A stretch of DNA of 64,000 nucleotides from Xanthobacteraceae bacterium. GTDB taxonomy: Bacteria; Pseudomonadota; Alphaproteobacteria; Rhizobiales; Xanthobacteraceae. The DNA is taken from contig JALHRD010000011.1 of NCBI GenBank assembly GCA_022841625.1, positions 88,280 through 152,279 of the forward strand, written 5' to 3'. The position numbers were made by a program, and so were the translations under genes. Below are positions 9,287 through 17,454 of the stretch, in pieces; position 1 is the stretch's first letter; every line of letters begins with the position of its first letter. The notes beneath the pieces were generated by a model, which saw only the letters and a program-made list of their open reading frames with translations, did not search any database and was not told where the DNA came from.

Positions 9287-10324
9287 CTATTCGTAGATCG
9301 CGCGCGCCTTATTCAGCACATCGGGCGATGCGGCCGACATCCTTGCGACGATTGCCTCTGCTTGCTCGCCGGACAATGGCTGCACCGGATGCCCGAGCTT
9401 CTCCATGTCGGCTAGGAACGCGGGGTCCTTCATGGTGGCCATGAAGGCTTGGCGCAGGATAGCGAGCCGATCGGCGGGAACGTGCTTCGACAGGATGAAC
9501 GGCCGACCGATTTCGTCGCCGCCGCTGAGCACGCGGAGCAGCGCGCGTTGCTCGTCGGTCTTCGCGAAGGTACCGACATAAACTGCGCTCTCCGGTATCT
9601 CGGCGCTGCGATGCTCGGAGAACCGCACGAAGGGATGAATCTTCTTTTCGTTGACCCACGCTACCGGGATCGACGCAAAGGCGCCGCAGTCGCCGTCGAG
9701 TTCGCCGCGCTCAATGGCGATGCGCTGCTCGGCGCTGCCGGGGAAGCCGAGGATCTGGCGCACCGGCGCATTGAACACCTGGCGTAGTGTCGCGCCGTTG
9801 ATGTAATTGCCGGCGGCGCGCGCGGTTGAGCCGAGGATGAATTCCTTGCGGCTCATCATGTCAGCCCAGGTCTTCACGCCGTTGGGACCGAAGCCGTAGC
9901 AAACCCGGTAGTCGGCGGCGACCACGCCGAGCCAGGCGATGTTGCGGAAATCGACCTTGACGGTCTCCGGCTGCACAATCGATTGCGTCACCAGACCGGG
10001 ATTGAATGTGACGATCGCCGTGCCGTCGCGCGGCAGCGTGGCTTCGAGATTGCGCACCGCCGAGAGCGAGCCGGCGCCGGGTGCGTTCTGCACGATCACC
10101 GACGGGTTGCCCGGAATATGCCGGCCGATGTGACGCGCCACCGCGCGGCCGTTGATGTCGTAACCGCCGGCCGGGGTGAACCCGACGATGATGTTAACGG
10201 TCTTGCCCTTGTAGAAATCCGGCTGCGCCTGGGCCGGACCCACGAGGCTCCAAGACAGCGCCAATGACAATGCCCATGACAGCGCGCAGGCGCTCATAGG
10301 CAGGTTAAAGCGGCTATGGTTCAA
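9287..10324 (-). CDS. Bug/TctC-type tricarboxylate-transport binding protein
   Basis: A 345-residue periplasmic solute-binding protein. It has a long signal peptide (MSACALSWALSLALSWSLVG, cleavage at AQA-QPDF) and the family N-terminal block YKGKTVNIIVGFTPAGGYDI followed by IPGNPSVIVQNAPGAGSL. The TTG at 10324 is the likely start because GAGGGA lies nine bases upstream. No TctA or TctB membrane subunit is nearby, so it is an orphan. It is closer to the protein at 25205 than to the classical Bug protein at 22172. The ligand is unknown, probably an organic acid. Confidence 0.85.
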   Translation of the reverse strand: MNHSRFNLPMSACALSWALSLALSWSLVGPAQAQPDFYKGKTVNIIVGFTPAGGYDINGRAVARHIGRHIPGNPSVIVQNAPGAGSLSAVRNLEATLPRDGTAIVTFNPGLVTQSIVQPETVKVDFRNIAWLGVVAADYRVCYGFGPNGVKTWADMMSRKEFILGSTARAAGNYINGATLRQVFNAPVRQILGFPGSAEQRIAIERGELDGDCGAFASIPVAWVNEKKIHPFVRFSEHRSAEIPESAVYVGTFAKTDEQRALLRVLSGGDEIGRPFILSKHVPADRLAILRQAFMATMKDPAFLADMEKLGHPVQPLSGEQAEAIVARMSAASPDVLNKARAIYE

Positions 10325-10411
10325 GACAATAACTCCCTCAAGTCGGAAACGTGAAAATGAAAATAGAGTGCGGCGTCGCGTCAAACAATAGGTCGTATTG
10401 GGTGCACGATT

Positions 10412-11050
10412 TCAAGTTGGCGTCTGGCCGCGGGACAGCCAAGCAAATCGTTCGAGAAAACGCGCCTGGGCGGTCTCGGCCGGCCACGGGGTCAGGTATT
10501 CGCGCAGGGTGGTTGCTGGCAGCGTCGGCGCCTTGCCGAAAAAGCGTCCGGCTTCAGTTGCCGTAAAGCCGGCAAGCCGGGTGGCCTCAAGGTAGGCCGC
10601 CGCTTGATCCGCCGTTTTGATCAGCGCAACCAGTTCGCTTGCCGGTGCTGCCGGCAGGCCGAAGCGGATGTGGATCGCAGCGAGCAGGCGCGCCTCGACG
10701 GCTTTGTAGTTGTCGCCGATGATGGTTTTGAACGGCGCAATCATATCGCCGATGACATATTCGGGGGCATCGTGCAGCAGCGCGGCCAGCCGGCCCTTGC
10801 GATCGAGGCGCGAACGCTGGCGCGCAATGGTCTCGACCAGCAAGGAATGCTGCGCCACCGAATAAATATGCGCGCCCATGGTCTGGCCGTTCCAGCGCGC
10901 CACCCGCGCCAGCCCATGCGCAATGTCCTCCATTTCGACGTCGAGCGGGGAAGGATCGAGCAGGTCAAGCCGGCGTCCAGACAGCATGCGCTGCCAGGCG
11001 CGGGGCTTGTCATTGGACTTGGTGCTGGCCGGTGGCGACTTCCGCGGCAT
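10412..11050 (-). CDS. HD-domain phosphohydrolase, YfbR-like
   Basis: A 212-residue HD-superfamily metal-dependent phosphohydrolase. The ligands are in VAQHSLLVE (His), AALLHDAPEYVIGDM (His-Asp) and LIKTADQAAAY (Asp); the GDMIAPFK block is typical of YfbR-like nucleotidases. It is the third gene of a leftward unit after ygfZ and tag, 39 bases behind tag. A role in nucleotide clean-up next to a DNA glycosylase would make sense but is inference. Confidence 0.8.
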   Translation of the reverse strand: MPRKSPPASTKSNDKPRAWQRMLSGRRLDLLDPSPLDVEMEDIAHGLARVARWNGQTMGAHIYSVAQHSLLVETIARQRSRLDRKGRLAALLHDAPEYVIGDMIAPFKTIIGDNYKAVEARLLAAIHIRFGLPAAPASELVALIKTADQAAAYLEATRLAGFTATEAGRFFGKAPTLPATTLREYLTPWPAETAQARFLERFAWLSRGQTPT

Positions 11051-11089
11051 GAAGAATCGGTCTCACATTGGTTTAATTGAATACGCCGA

Positions 11090-11686
11090 CTACAACGCCA
11101 GCTTCTTGCATGCGGCATGACGGTGGCAGGTCACGAGATGGTCGTTGACCATGCCGACCGCCTGCATGAAGGCGTAAACGATGGTCGGCCCGCAAAATTT
11201 GAAGCCGCGGGCCGCCAGTTCTTTCGATAGCGCGCGCGATACCGCGGTCTCGGCCGGCACTTGCTTCATAGTGCGGAAATTGTTGACCTTCGGTTTGCCG
11301 TCGCAAAAATCCCACAGCAGCGGGGAGAAGCCGGGACCTTTTTCCATAATCGCTAGCCAGGCGCGCGCCGAGAGAACAGCGCCTTCGATCTTCAAGCGGT
11401 TGCGCACGATGCCGGCGTCCTGCATCAATCGTTCGATCTTCTTGGGCGTGTAGCGCGCGATCTTTTCCGGCGCAAAGCCGTCGAATGCGCGCCGAAAGTT
11501 ATCGCGCTTGCGCAAGATGGTGATCCAGGACAGCCCAGCCTGGAAGCCGTCGAGCACCAATTTTTCATAGAGCACGCGGTCGTCGAATTCCGGAACCCCC
11601 CATTCGTTGTCGTGATAGGCGACATAAAGCGGATCGTCTTTTGGCCACGGACAGCGCCCGTCGGCATGTTTGATCGACGTGGTCAT
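11090..11686 (-). CDS. tag: DNA-3-methyladenine glycosylase I
   Basis: A 198-residue glycosylase that removes 3-methyladenine from alkylated DNA. It has RCPWPKDDPLYVAYHDNEWG at the start, FQAGLSWITILRKR in the helix-hairpin-helix region, and TCHRHAAC near the end. The cysteine and histidine residues of the zinc site (Cys12, His25, and the His and Cys of the CHRHAAC block) are all present. Its ATG overlaps the ygfZ stop (ATGA), so the two are translationally coupled. Confidence 0.95.
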   Translation of the reverse strand: MTTSIKHADGRCPWPKDDPLYVAYHDNEWGVPEFDDRVLYEKLVLDGFQAGLSWITILRKRDNFRRAFDGFAPEKIARYTPKKIERLMQDAGIVRNRLKIEGAVLSARAWLAIMEKGPGFSPLLWDFCDGKPKVNNFRTMKQVPAETAVSRALSKELAARGFKFCGPTIVYAFMQAVGMVNDHLVTCHRHAACKKLAL

Positions 11687-12561
11687 TCGGCGGCCTTGGT
11701 TTCACCCGGCCACGCAAACCGCGCCCAAGCCGGCTTTACCGGGCGGATCGCGATGCCGTCGGCGACGATCGGCGCCGCGCCGGCGATCGCGTCGGCGACC
11801 CGGTCCAGGCGCAGCACAGCGAGTCCGCGGCCGCGCGCGGCTGAGCCCATGGTGCCAAGCGTGACATTGCCGGCCGTTACGGCGACGCCGGTTTGCGGCG
11901 GTGGACCGTCGAAGGCAACCGGCACGACCCGATTGCGCGCGGTGCCGCGATGCTCGATGCGCGACACGACTTCCTGACCGACGAAGCAGCCCTTGTCGAA
12001 ATCGACGCCGCCGAGTTGGTCCATGTCGGCCTCGTGCGGAAACGCATCGTCATAGAGGAAATCGCTGCCGCCGCGCGGCACGCCCAGCGCGATGCGATGC
12101 GTTTCATAATCGGCGGCATCGACCTGGGCGATCCCAAGCGCCGGGTCGGAACCGCGATGCGCCGCCATCAGGCACCGCGCGCCGAGCGCCGGGAGGCGTG
12201 GATCGCCGTAGCACAGGCCGAGGCCGCTCGGAGCAGCGCCGTCCCAGATTGCCAGCACGCCGAGGATTTCCGACAGGTCTTCGACCAATACCTTGGCCCG
12301 CAGCTTGTAAAAATTCAGACGCTGCACCAGGGTCGACGCCAGCGCGCGCGGACAGTCCAGAAAATAGTGATTGTCCTCATTCGCCTTGACGATGATGAAA
12401 TCGGCAATGATCTTGCCTTGCGGCGTCAGCAGTGCCGCATAGCGGGCTTTGCCTACCACGACCTTGTCGAGGTCGGAGGTGACCAGCCCGTCAAGGAACT
12501 TGGCCGCGTCGGCGCCGGCTACTTTCACCACGCCACGGTCGGGAAGAAGCGCTGCTTTCAT
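11683..12561 (-). CDS. ygfZ: YgfZ/GcvT-domain folate-binding protein
   Basis: A 292-residue member of the YgfZ/CAF17 family, which uses folate to support iron-sulfur enzyme maturation or repair. The signature DKGCFVGQEVVSR (about residue 186) is intact, including the conserved cysteine. The N-terminal LPDRGVVKVAGADAAKFLDGL and the block YAALLTPQGKIIADF are typical. The ATG at 12561 follows GAAGG; a longer frame to 12627 is rejected. It opens the leftward ygfZ-tag-HD unit and is divergent from pyrC, with 83 bases between the starts. Confidence 0.92.
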   Translation of the reverse strand: MKAALLPDRGVVKVAGADAAKFLDGLVTSDLDKVVVGKARYAALLTPQGKIIADFIIVKANEDNHYFLDCPRALASTLVQRLNFYKLRAKVLVEDLSEILGVLAIWDGAAPSGLGLCYGDPRLPALGARCLMAAHRGSDPALGIAQVDAADYETHRIALGVPRGGSDFLYDDAFPHEADMDQLGGVDFDKGCFVGQEVVSRIEHRGTARNRVVPVAFDGPPPQTGVAVTAGNVTLGTMGSAARGRGLAVLRLDRVADAIAGAAPIVADGIAIRPVKPAWARFAWPGETKAAE

Positions 12562-12644
12562 GATACCTTCACCGGCAGTACTTGCCAGATATCGCCGGGG
12601 AACGTAAGGCGCTGTAGCCAGCCTCACAAGAGTGTGTCGCCGAT

Positions 12645-13982
12645 ATGACCCAGATCTTCGACCTGATCCTCAAGGGCGGCGCCGTCGTCAATCATGATGG
12701 CGAGATAGTGCGTGACATTGGCATTGTCGGCGGCCGGGTCGCCGGGCTTGGCGACTTTTCGTCGGCCACGGCGGCGCGCACCGTCGATTGCCATGGCTTG
12801 CATGTCCTGCCGGGCGTCATCGACACCCAGGTGCATTTCCGCGAGCCCGGTCTGACCCACAAGGAGGACCTGGAAACCGGCTCGCGCAGCGCGGTGATGG
12901 GCGGCGTGACCGCGGTGTTCGAAATGCCGAACACCAATCCGACCACCACCAGCGCCGAGGCGATGGCCGACAAGGTGAAACGCGCCCACCACCGGATGCA
13001 TTGCGATTTTGCGTTCTTTATCGGCGGCACGCGCGAGAACACCCGCGATCTGCCTGAATTTGAGCGGCTGCCGGGCTGCGCCGGGGTCAAGGTCTTCATG
13101 GGCTCCTCGACCGGCTCGCTTTTGGTCGAGGACGATGCTGGCGTCCGCGATATTCTCAAAGCGATCCGGCGGCGCGCCTCATTTCATTCCGAAGACGAAT
13201 ATCGCCTCAATGAGCGCAAGCATCTGCGGATTGAAGGCGATCCGCGCTCGCATCCGGTGTGGCGCGACGAAGTCGCGGCGCTGCAATGCACCCAGCGCCT
13301 GGTGCGGCTCGCGCACGAGACCGGCAAACGCATTCATGTGCTTCACATCTCCACGGCCCAGGAGATGGATTTCCTGAAGGACCACAAGGATGTCGCCTCG
13401 GTCGAGGTGCTGCCGCATCATCTGACTTTGGAGGCGCCCGGCTGCTACGAGCGCCTCGGCGCCATGGCGCAGATGAACCCGCCGGTGCGCGACCGCGCAC
13501 ATAAGGAGGGGATCTGGCGTGGCCTCCAGCAGGGCATCGTCGACGTGCTCGGTTCCGACCACGCGCCGCACACCCTCGATGAGAAATCGAAAACCTATCC
13601 GGCGACTCCCTCCGGCATGACCGGCGTGCAGACATTGGTTCCGATCATGCTCGACCATGTCAATGCCGGGCGATTATCGCTCGCCCGGTTGGTCGATCTC
13701 ACCAGCGCGGGGCCAGCGCGGCTGTTCGGCATCGCCGGCAAGGGTCGGATTGCGGTCGGTTTTGATGCCGATTTTACCGTGGTCGACCTCAAACGACGGC
13801 AAACCATCACCAATCGCTGGGTTGCCTCGCGGGTCGGTTGGACGCCCTATGATGGTGTGACCGTCACGGGCTGGCCGGTCGGAACATTCGTTCGCGGCTC
13901 GCAGGTGATGTGGGAGGGTGAACTGGTCACACAGGCGGGCGGCGAAACCGTTCGGTTCCACGAAACCATGCCGGCCGCTTGA
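12645..13982 (+). CDS. pyrC: Dihydroorotase, class I
   Basis: A 445-residue amidohydrolase that closes carbamoyl-aspartate to dihydroorotate in pyrimidine synthesis. Visible elements: the metal block DTQVHFREPG (about residue 59), EMPNTNPTT, the carbamylated-lysine block GVKVFMGSSTG (Lys near 148), FHSEDE (His near 179), HVLHIS (His near 230) and GSDHAPHT (Asp near 302). In the first block Gln replaces the first histidine of the usual HxH pair; the other ligands are kept. That variant occurs in alphaproteobacterial dihydroorotases as far as I recall. It is not next to pyrB here. Gene symbol follows function; allantoinase-like names are possible. Confidence 0.88.
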   Translation: MTQIFDLILKGGAVVNHDGEIVRDIGIVGGRVAGLGDFSSATAARTVDCHGLHVLPGVIDTQVHFREPGLTHKEDLETGSRSAVMGGVTAVFEMPNTNPTTTSAEAMADKVKRAHHRMHCDFAFFIGGTRENTRDLPEFERLPGCAGVKVFMGSSTGSLLVEDDAGVRDILKAIRRRASFHSEDEYRLNERKHLRIEGDPRSHPVWRDEVAALQCTQRLVRLAHETGKRIHVLHISTAQEMDFLKDHKDVASVEVLPHHLTLEAPGCYERLGAMAQMNPPVRDRAHKEGIWRGLQQGIVDVLGSDHAPHTLDEKSKTYPATPSGMTGVQTLVPIMLDHVNAGRLSLARLVDLTSAGPARLFGIAGKGRIAVGFDADFTVVDLKRRQTITNRWVASRVGWTPYDGVTVTGWPVGTFVRGSQVMWEGELVTQAGGETVRFHETMPAA

Positions 13983-14076
13983 TTGATGTTTGGATGATCA
14001 ACCAATTCGAATCTTCCGATTGGCTTGCTATCCACAGAATCGGAAAGCACAATCCGGCGAAATCAGTGGAGCGAGC

Positions 14077-14835
14077 ATGATCGGCGATTTCATATCGTTG
14101 CGAATTCTATTGCTGTCTGAAGCGGTCATGGAGCGCAACCTGATCAGGCGCGGCGCGGCGCTGGCGTCGTTTCCGGTCGACTTCACCGAAACCGGGAATC
14201 CTGACGAGGCATGCCAGAAAATCGCGCGCGACCAAATTGATATGATCTTTGTCGACGCGGCCCTGCCGCAGGCGGCGCGCGCCATGGTCATCACCCAGGC
14301 GCGCGCCGCGAAGCGCCGGCCATTTGTCTTCCTGGTGGCGGCAAACCGCGAAGCCGCGTCGACTTTGGCGGGCAATGAGGTCGATGGCGTCGTTGCCTGG
14401 CCGCTGAACCTGCGGGACGCGGAAGTATTGTTTGGGCGCTGCAGCCGGACTTGCATTCCGCATCGGGTGCTGGTGGTCGATGACTCGCTCACCGTGCGCA
14501 ATATCGTCCGCAAGGTTCTGGAAGCGAGCCGCTACTGGATTGCTTATTCCGAGGCTGCGGAAGGCGTCGCCGCGGTTCGGCAGATCGAGGGTGGTCGGAT
14601 CGAGCTGGTATTCCTCGACTATCACATGCCGGGGCTCAACGGGATTGAGACGCTACAGGCGATCAAGCACGATCACCAGAATTTGCATGTGGTCATCATG
14701 ACATCGGCGACCGACAGCGCGGTCGCCGAACTCGCCCACCGCGCCGGCGCAACGGCTTTTCTGAAGAAGCCGTTCTATCCGGCCGACATCGATGCGATCC
14801 TGCATCGCCTTTTCGGCTTGCAGGCGATGCATTAA
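14077..14835 (+). CDS. Tandem-receiver response regulator
   Basis: A 252-residue protein with two CheY-like receivers and no output domain. The first (about residues 5-115) is degenerate: SEAVMERN stands where the acidic pair should be and WP replaces the Lys-Pro of the last loop, though Asp in MIFVDAALP is kept. The second (about 128-248) is complete: VLVVDDSLTVRN, VFLDYHMPG (phospho-Asp near 180), MTSA, FLKKPF. The start at 14077 has GGAGCG upstream; the frame opens earlier at 13990. The layout resembles the PleD input half without GGDEF. Its stop overlaps the opposing gene by four bases. Confidence 0.85.
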   Translation: MIGDFISLRILLLSEAVMERNLIRRGAALASFPVDFTETGNPDEACQKIARDQIDMIFVDAALPQAARAMVITQARAAKRRPFVFLVAANREAASTLAGNEVDGVVAWPLNLRDAEVLFGRCSRTCIPHRVLVVDDSLTVRNIVRKVLEASRYWIAYSEAAEGVAAVRQIEGGRIELVFLDYHMPGLNGIETLQAIKHDHQNLHVVIMTSATDSAVAELAHRAGATAFLKKPFYPADIDAILHRLFGLQAMH

Positions 14836-15494
14836 TCCCCGGCCACGAAGAACTGCCAGGCGCCGTCGGGCGAAATGCCGAGGCGGTAGAACGAGTAGAC
14901 ATTGTCCTCCACCATATCCTTGTAGTCGGCGCCGGTGACAATCCGGAATAATTCCACTTTCTGCTCGCGCGTGAGGGTCTTGAGCGGCAAACGCGCGAAA
15001 TAAGGCCACAAATAAACTTCCTGCGGCGTGCCGACATCGACATGGACGAAGGCCGCTTCAAGCACATTGATCAGGATTGCGAGCGCTTCGATGCCATCGG
15101 AGTCCGGATAATTGGCTTTCCAGAATCCGATCGGATCTTTCTCGTCCGCGAACGAGAAGATCGGCAGCGCCGGCGCTTCCTTCATGACGGTGTAGAGCTT
15201 CAGCAACTCTCCGGAACGGGCGGCGGCGAGAATCCGGTCGCGCGTGCGCGCGACTGCTGCCGGTAGCCGCGCCGGATCGGTGACGATCTCGGGCAGTTTG
15301 CCGGCGATCGCATCGGGCGCGGCGACGTGCCCCTCGTTACGGAATTTCTGCTGGCCCGCCGCTGGCGGCCGGATCGTCTCGGTGCGGACTTTGTTCTGCG
15401 CAAGCAGGGTGCTTGGCGCAAGGTCCTGCGCGGGCGCCACGCCGCCTGCCAGGAAGATCGTGAGCAACAGGGTTGGGCCGAGACGTATGGTCAT
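14832..15494 (-). CDS. Secreted protein of unknown function
   Basis: A 220-residue protein with a signal peptide (MTIRLGPTLLLTIFLAGGVA, cleavage near APA-QDL). The mature part is helical, with blocks LYTVMKEAPALPIFSFADEKDPIG, WKANYPDSDGIE and VYSFYRLGISPDGAWQFF that recur in Hyphomicrobiales hypotheticals; I know no function. The ATG at 15494 was preferred because the longer frame runs through non-coding-looking Arg/Ser-rich sequence and would lose the signal peptide. Confidence 0.72.
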   Translation of the reverse strand: MTIRLGPTLLLTIFLAGGVAPAQDLAPSTLLAQNKVRTETIRPPAAGQQKFRNEGHVAAPDAIAGKLPEIVTDPARLPAAVARTRDRILAAARSGELLKLYTVMKEAPALPIFSFADEKDPIGFWKANYPDSDGIEALAILINVLEAAFVHVDVGTPQEVYLWPYFARLPLKTLTREQKVELFRIVTGADYKDMVEDNVYSFYRLGISPDGAWQFFVAGD

Positions 15495-15606
15495 GGCTCG
15501 CCGCGTGAAAACCGCGGCGATTGTACAAACTATTGTGGCGAGAAGCGAACGCCGATTTTGAAAGAAATCTGGGTGGCGCGACCGGCGATGCGATGGGGCG
15601 GCGCGG

Positions 15607-15861
15607 TTATTGCCGTGCCGGCGCGAGCGAGAATTCGCCGCTGCGGATGCGCTTGGCCAGGCCCTCGGCAAAACGGGCTGCGGGTTCCTCGCCGTAAGTC
15701 GATACAAATTCGGCAAAGGCGGAGAATATGCAGGCCTGCGCCAGGCAGTCGCCGTCAATGCCTTCGAGCAGCGCTTCCGCCCAGGCCTCGCGCAAATAGC
15801 CGAGCGCCGCGCGCTTCTGATCGACATCGGTTGCGCAGGCGGTGGCCTGAAGAGCCGTCAT
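15607..15861 (-). CDS. Small conserved hypothetical protein
   Basis: An 84-residue, mostly helical protein: DQKRAALGYLREAWAEALLEGIDGD, then CLAQACIFSAFAEFVSTYGEEPAARFAEGLAKRI. The amphipathic helices suggest a small regulatory or adaptor protein; no domain is recognised. The ATG at 15861 has GGGGAA six bases upstream; the longer frame to 15909 lacks a good site. It sits alone between two secreted-protein genes on the same strand. Confidence 0.7.
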   Translation of the reverse strand: MTALQATACATDVDQKRAALGYLREAWAEALLEGIDGDCLAQACIFSAFAEFVSTYGEEPAARFAEGLAKRIRSGEFSLAPARQ

Positions 15862-15985
15862 TCGTAATTCCCCTTTGCCGAGCTTGTACGCGTCCGTCCC
15901 CGAACGCATTGCGAGGTTACCATGCGGAATTTGGCGAACCAGCGCAGAGTTTAGAATAGGTTAATGCGACCGGCCGGTTGCGTCG

Positions 15986-16369
15986 TCAGTTGCTGTAGCG
16001 GGCGGTGACCTCACGGGCGATCCGCGAGCCTTCCTCCAGATAGCGGCGAATCACGAGGTCGGCCGCCGGAGTACAGGTCCGGTAACTCTGTTGAAAACCG
16101 CGGTAACCACGATTGAAACTGGCAATCATCCGGGTGCGGCGTTCGCCGGTCGGCGCCTCGGCGTCGATCAGGGCCTGTACCTCAGTGCGCCATTTGTCAC
16201 CGTCCTTGGCGCCGCACAGGCCGCGCAGGTAGTGCAGGGCGCCCATGATTTCGGCGAGCCGCTGCAAATTGCCGTCATAGGGCGCTTGCGCTTGCGCGTG
16301 CAGGGGGGAACTGGCGAGCATAAACGCCAGAAATATTGCGACAAAAGCGGCTGCGCGCGGTCGTTGCAT
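15986..16369 (-). CDS. TIGR02301-type secreted protein
   Basis: A 127-residue exported protein with a signal peptide (MQRPRAAAFVAIFLAFMLAS, cleavage near LHA-QAQ). The mature sequence (PYDGNLQRLAEIMGALHYLRGLCG, then FNRGYRGFQQSYRTC) matches a family found widely in Hyphomicrobiales next to a NUDIX gene, as here. Two cysteines are well placed for a disulfide. Function is unknown. The start at 16369 gives the best signal peptide. Confidence 0.8.
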   Translation of the reverse strand: MQRPRAAAFVAIFLAFMLASSPLHAQAQAPYDGNLQRLAEIMGALHYLRGLCGAKDGDKWRTEVQALIDAEAPTGERRTRMIASFNRGYRGFQQSYRTCTPAADLVIRRYLEEGSRIAREVTARYSN

Positions 16370-16435
16370 GCGGCCATCGGCATAAGCCCGTGGCGCTCCG
16401 CCCGCAAGGGTCACGGGCGGGGGCAGCAGGGCCGG

Positions 16436-16879
16436 TCAATCCGCGCCTTTGATCTGCTCCACCGCCCTGGCCACGATCTCGGCGAGGCCTGCGGTGGTGG
16501 GCATCGACGCGATGTCCGAAGGCTCGACCCAGAGCCATTCGCTGAGTTCCTCGTTGAGCTTGGGCTCGCCGGCGATCCAGCGGGCCGCGAACGGCAAAAT
16601 CACGAAATGGCGTTCCACCTTGTCGTCGGCGTCGCGCGCCACCACCTCCCGGTAGCCCGCGAGCGCGATGGGTTCGACGACCAGCGCGGTTTCTTCGTCG
16701 ACTTCGCGTTTGACCGCCTCAATCAACGTCTCGCCTGCCTCGACCACGCCGCCCGGCAGGCTATAGAGCCCGCCGGCCGGATTGCGCGCGCGGCGCACCA
16801 CCAACACCTTGCCGTCCCGCAGGATGGCGGCGCTGACCGCGAGAAAGGGACGGTCGGGATAGGTTCTTCCATCGGTCAC
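16436..16879 (-). CDS. NUDIX hydrolase
   Basis: A 147-residue NUDIX hydrolase. The box reads GGVVEAGETLIEAVKREVDEETAL, complete except Ala for the last Gly, so pyrophosphatase activity is expected; the substrate is open. The GTG at 16879 gives the usual start (TDGRTYPDRPFLAVSAA) and has GGAG upstream; a TTG at 16897 is the alternative. The leader, start codon and first six codons are repeated at 17382-17418, with a toxin-antitoxin remnant between the two copies. The conserved TIGR02301 gene follows 66 bases downstream. Confidence 0.88.
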   Translation of the reverse strand: MTDGRTYPDRPFLAVSAAILRDGKVLVVRRARNPAGGLYSLPGGVVEAGETLIEAVKREVDEETALVVEPIALAGYREVVARDADDKVERHFVILPFAARWIAGEPKLNEELSEWLWVEPSDIASMPTTAGLAEIVARAVEQIKGAD

Positions 16880-16895
16880 GTCGGTCGGGCTCCGC
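16859..16895. repeat. 37-bp direct repeat, copy B (NUDIX leader and start)
   Basis: This segment spans the ribosome site, GTG start and first codons of the NUDIX gene. It matches 17382-17418 at 35 of 37 positions (differences at two bases only). Outside these limits the two copies do not align. Confidence 0.9.
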
Positions 16896-16945
16896 AAAAG
16901 GTCAAGCGAAACGGATCATGTTGAGCATCCTAATCTCTCCGGTCC

Positions 16946-17083
16946 TCAAGGTCGCGCCAGCACCATGACCTTTTGCTCGATTCGCGCGATCAGTTGCGCC
17001 GCCGCACGGGGGCTCTCCTTCGCAATCCAGAAGAAAATGCGATCGAGCTCGTCGCGCGCCGCAGGCTCAAACGCAACATTCAC
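16946..17083 (-). pseudogene. Truncated ParE/RelE-type toxin
   Basis: A 45-codon frame starting with a GTG that overlaps the antitoxin stop (GTGA). It reads FEPAARDELDRIFFWIAKES then PRAAAQLIARIEQKV, the first two helices of ParE/RelE toxins. The frame stops right after VLARP, where a full-length toxin (about 95 residues) continues into the beta-sheet with its GR and RE residues. The C-terminal half is absent from the downstream DNA, so the toxin should be inactive. The truncation point lies about 50 bases from the 37-bp repeat, consistent with loss during the insertion event. Confidence 0.75.
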
Positions 17084-17307
17084 TCGCCGGACGTGCGATA
17101 GCGTTTGAAGACGTCATCTGCGGGAATTCTGTCGGGACTGGGATTAGCGAGCCGCCGCCGAACTTCAGCGGCCTGCTCTTCGGTAAGTCGAAGCTCGCTC
17201 CGATCCTGTTGCTCGATGATCTCGACCATGTGCGCAATATCTGCCTGCCGCTCTGGCGGCCAGCTTAGTACGCGGTCGAGAATAACCTTCACCTGCTCTT
17301 TCGTCAT
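17080..17307 (-). CDS. Addiction-module antitoxin, partner of a truncated ParE
   Basis: A 75-residue acidic protein with heptad-like helices (EQVKVILDRVLSWPPERQADIAHMVEIIEQ) and a C-terminal toxin-binding tail (LTEEQAAEVRRRLANPSPDRIPADDVFKRYR). This is the layout of small antitoxins paired with ParE-like toxins. The toxin gene that overlaps its stop is truncated, so the antitoxin is orphaned. A perfect palindrome overlaps its start codon and is probably its own operator. Confidence 0.72.
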   Translation of the reverse strand: MTKEQVKVILDRVLSWPPERQADIAHMVEIIEQQDRSELRLTEEQAAEVRRRLANPSPDRIPADDVFKRYRTSGE

Positions 17308-17323
17308 GTTATTCGTATAACAT
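17306..17323. promoter_or_regulatory. Palindromic operator of the antitoxin gene
   Basis: ATGTTATTCGTATAACAT: two perfect 7-base arms around TCGT, overlapping the antitoxin start codon. It lies where antitoxins usually bind to repress their own promoter. Assigned from position and symmetry only. Confidence 0.65.
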
Positions 17324-17381
17324 ATTTGCGCACTGAATGCACTGGCCGATGGCTCAACGGTCGCCGCCGTGGGTCCTTGAT

Positions 17382-17418
17382 ATAGGTTCTTCCATCTGTC
17401 ACCTCGGTCGGGCTCCGC
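17382..17418. repeat. 37-bp direct repeat, copy A (orphan NUDIX leader)
   Basis: The second copy of the NUDIX leader, including GGAG and GTG with five following codons. From this start a short frame runs about 27 codons and stops at the antitoxin start. It probably marks the original upstream end of the NUDIX gene before the toxin-antitoxin segment arrived. Confidence 0.85.
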
Positions 17419-17454
17419 TATGATGACCCCTCAAGATCCACAACAGACCATAGC

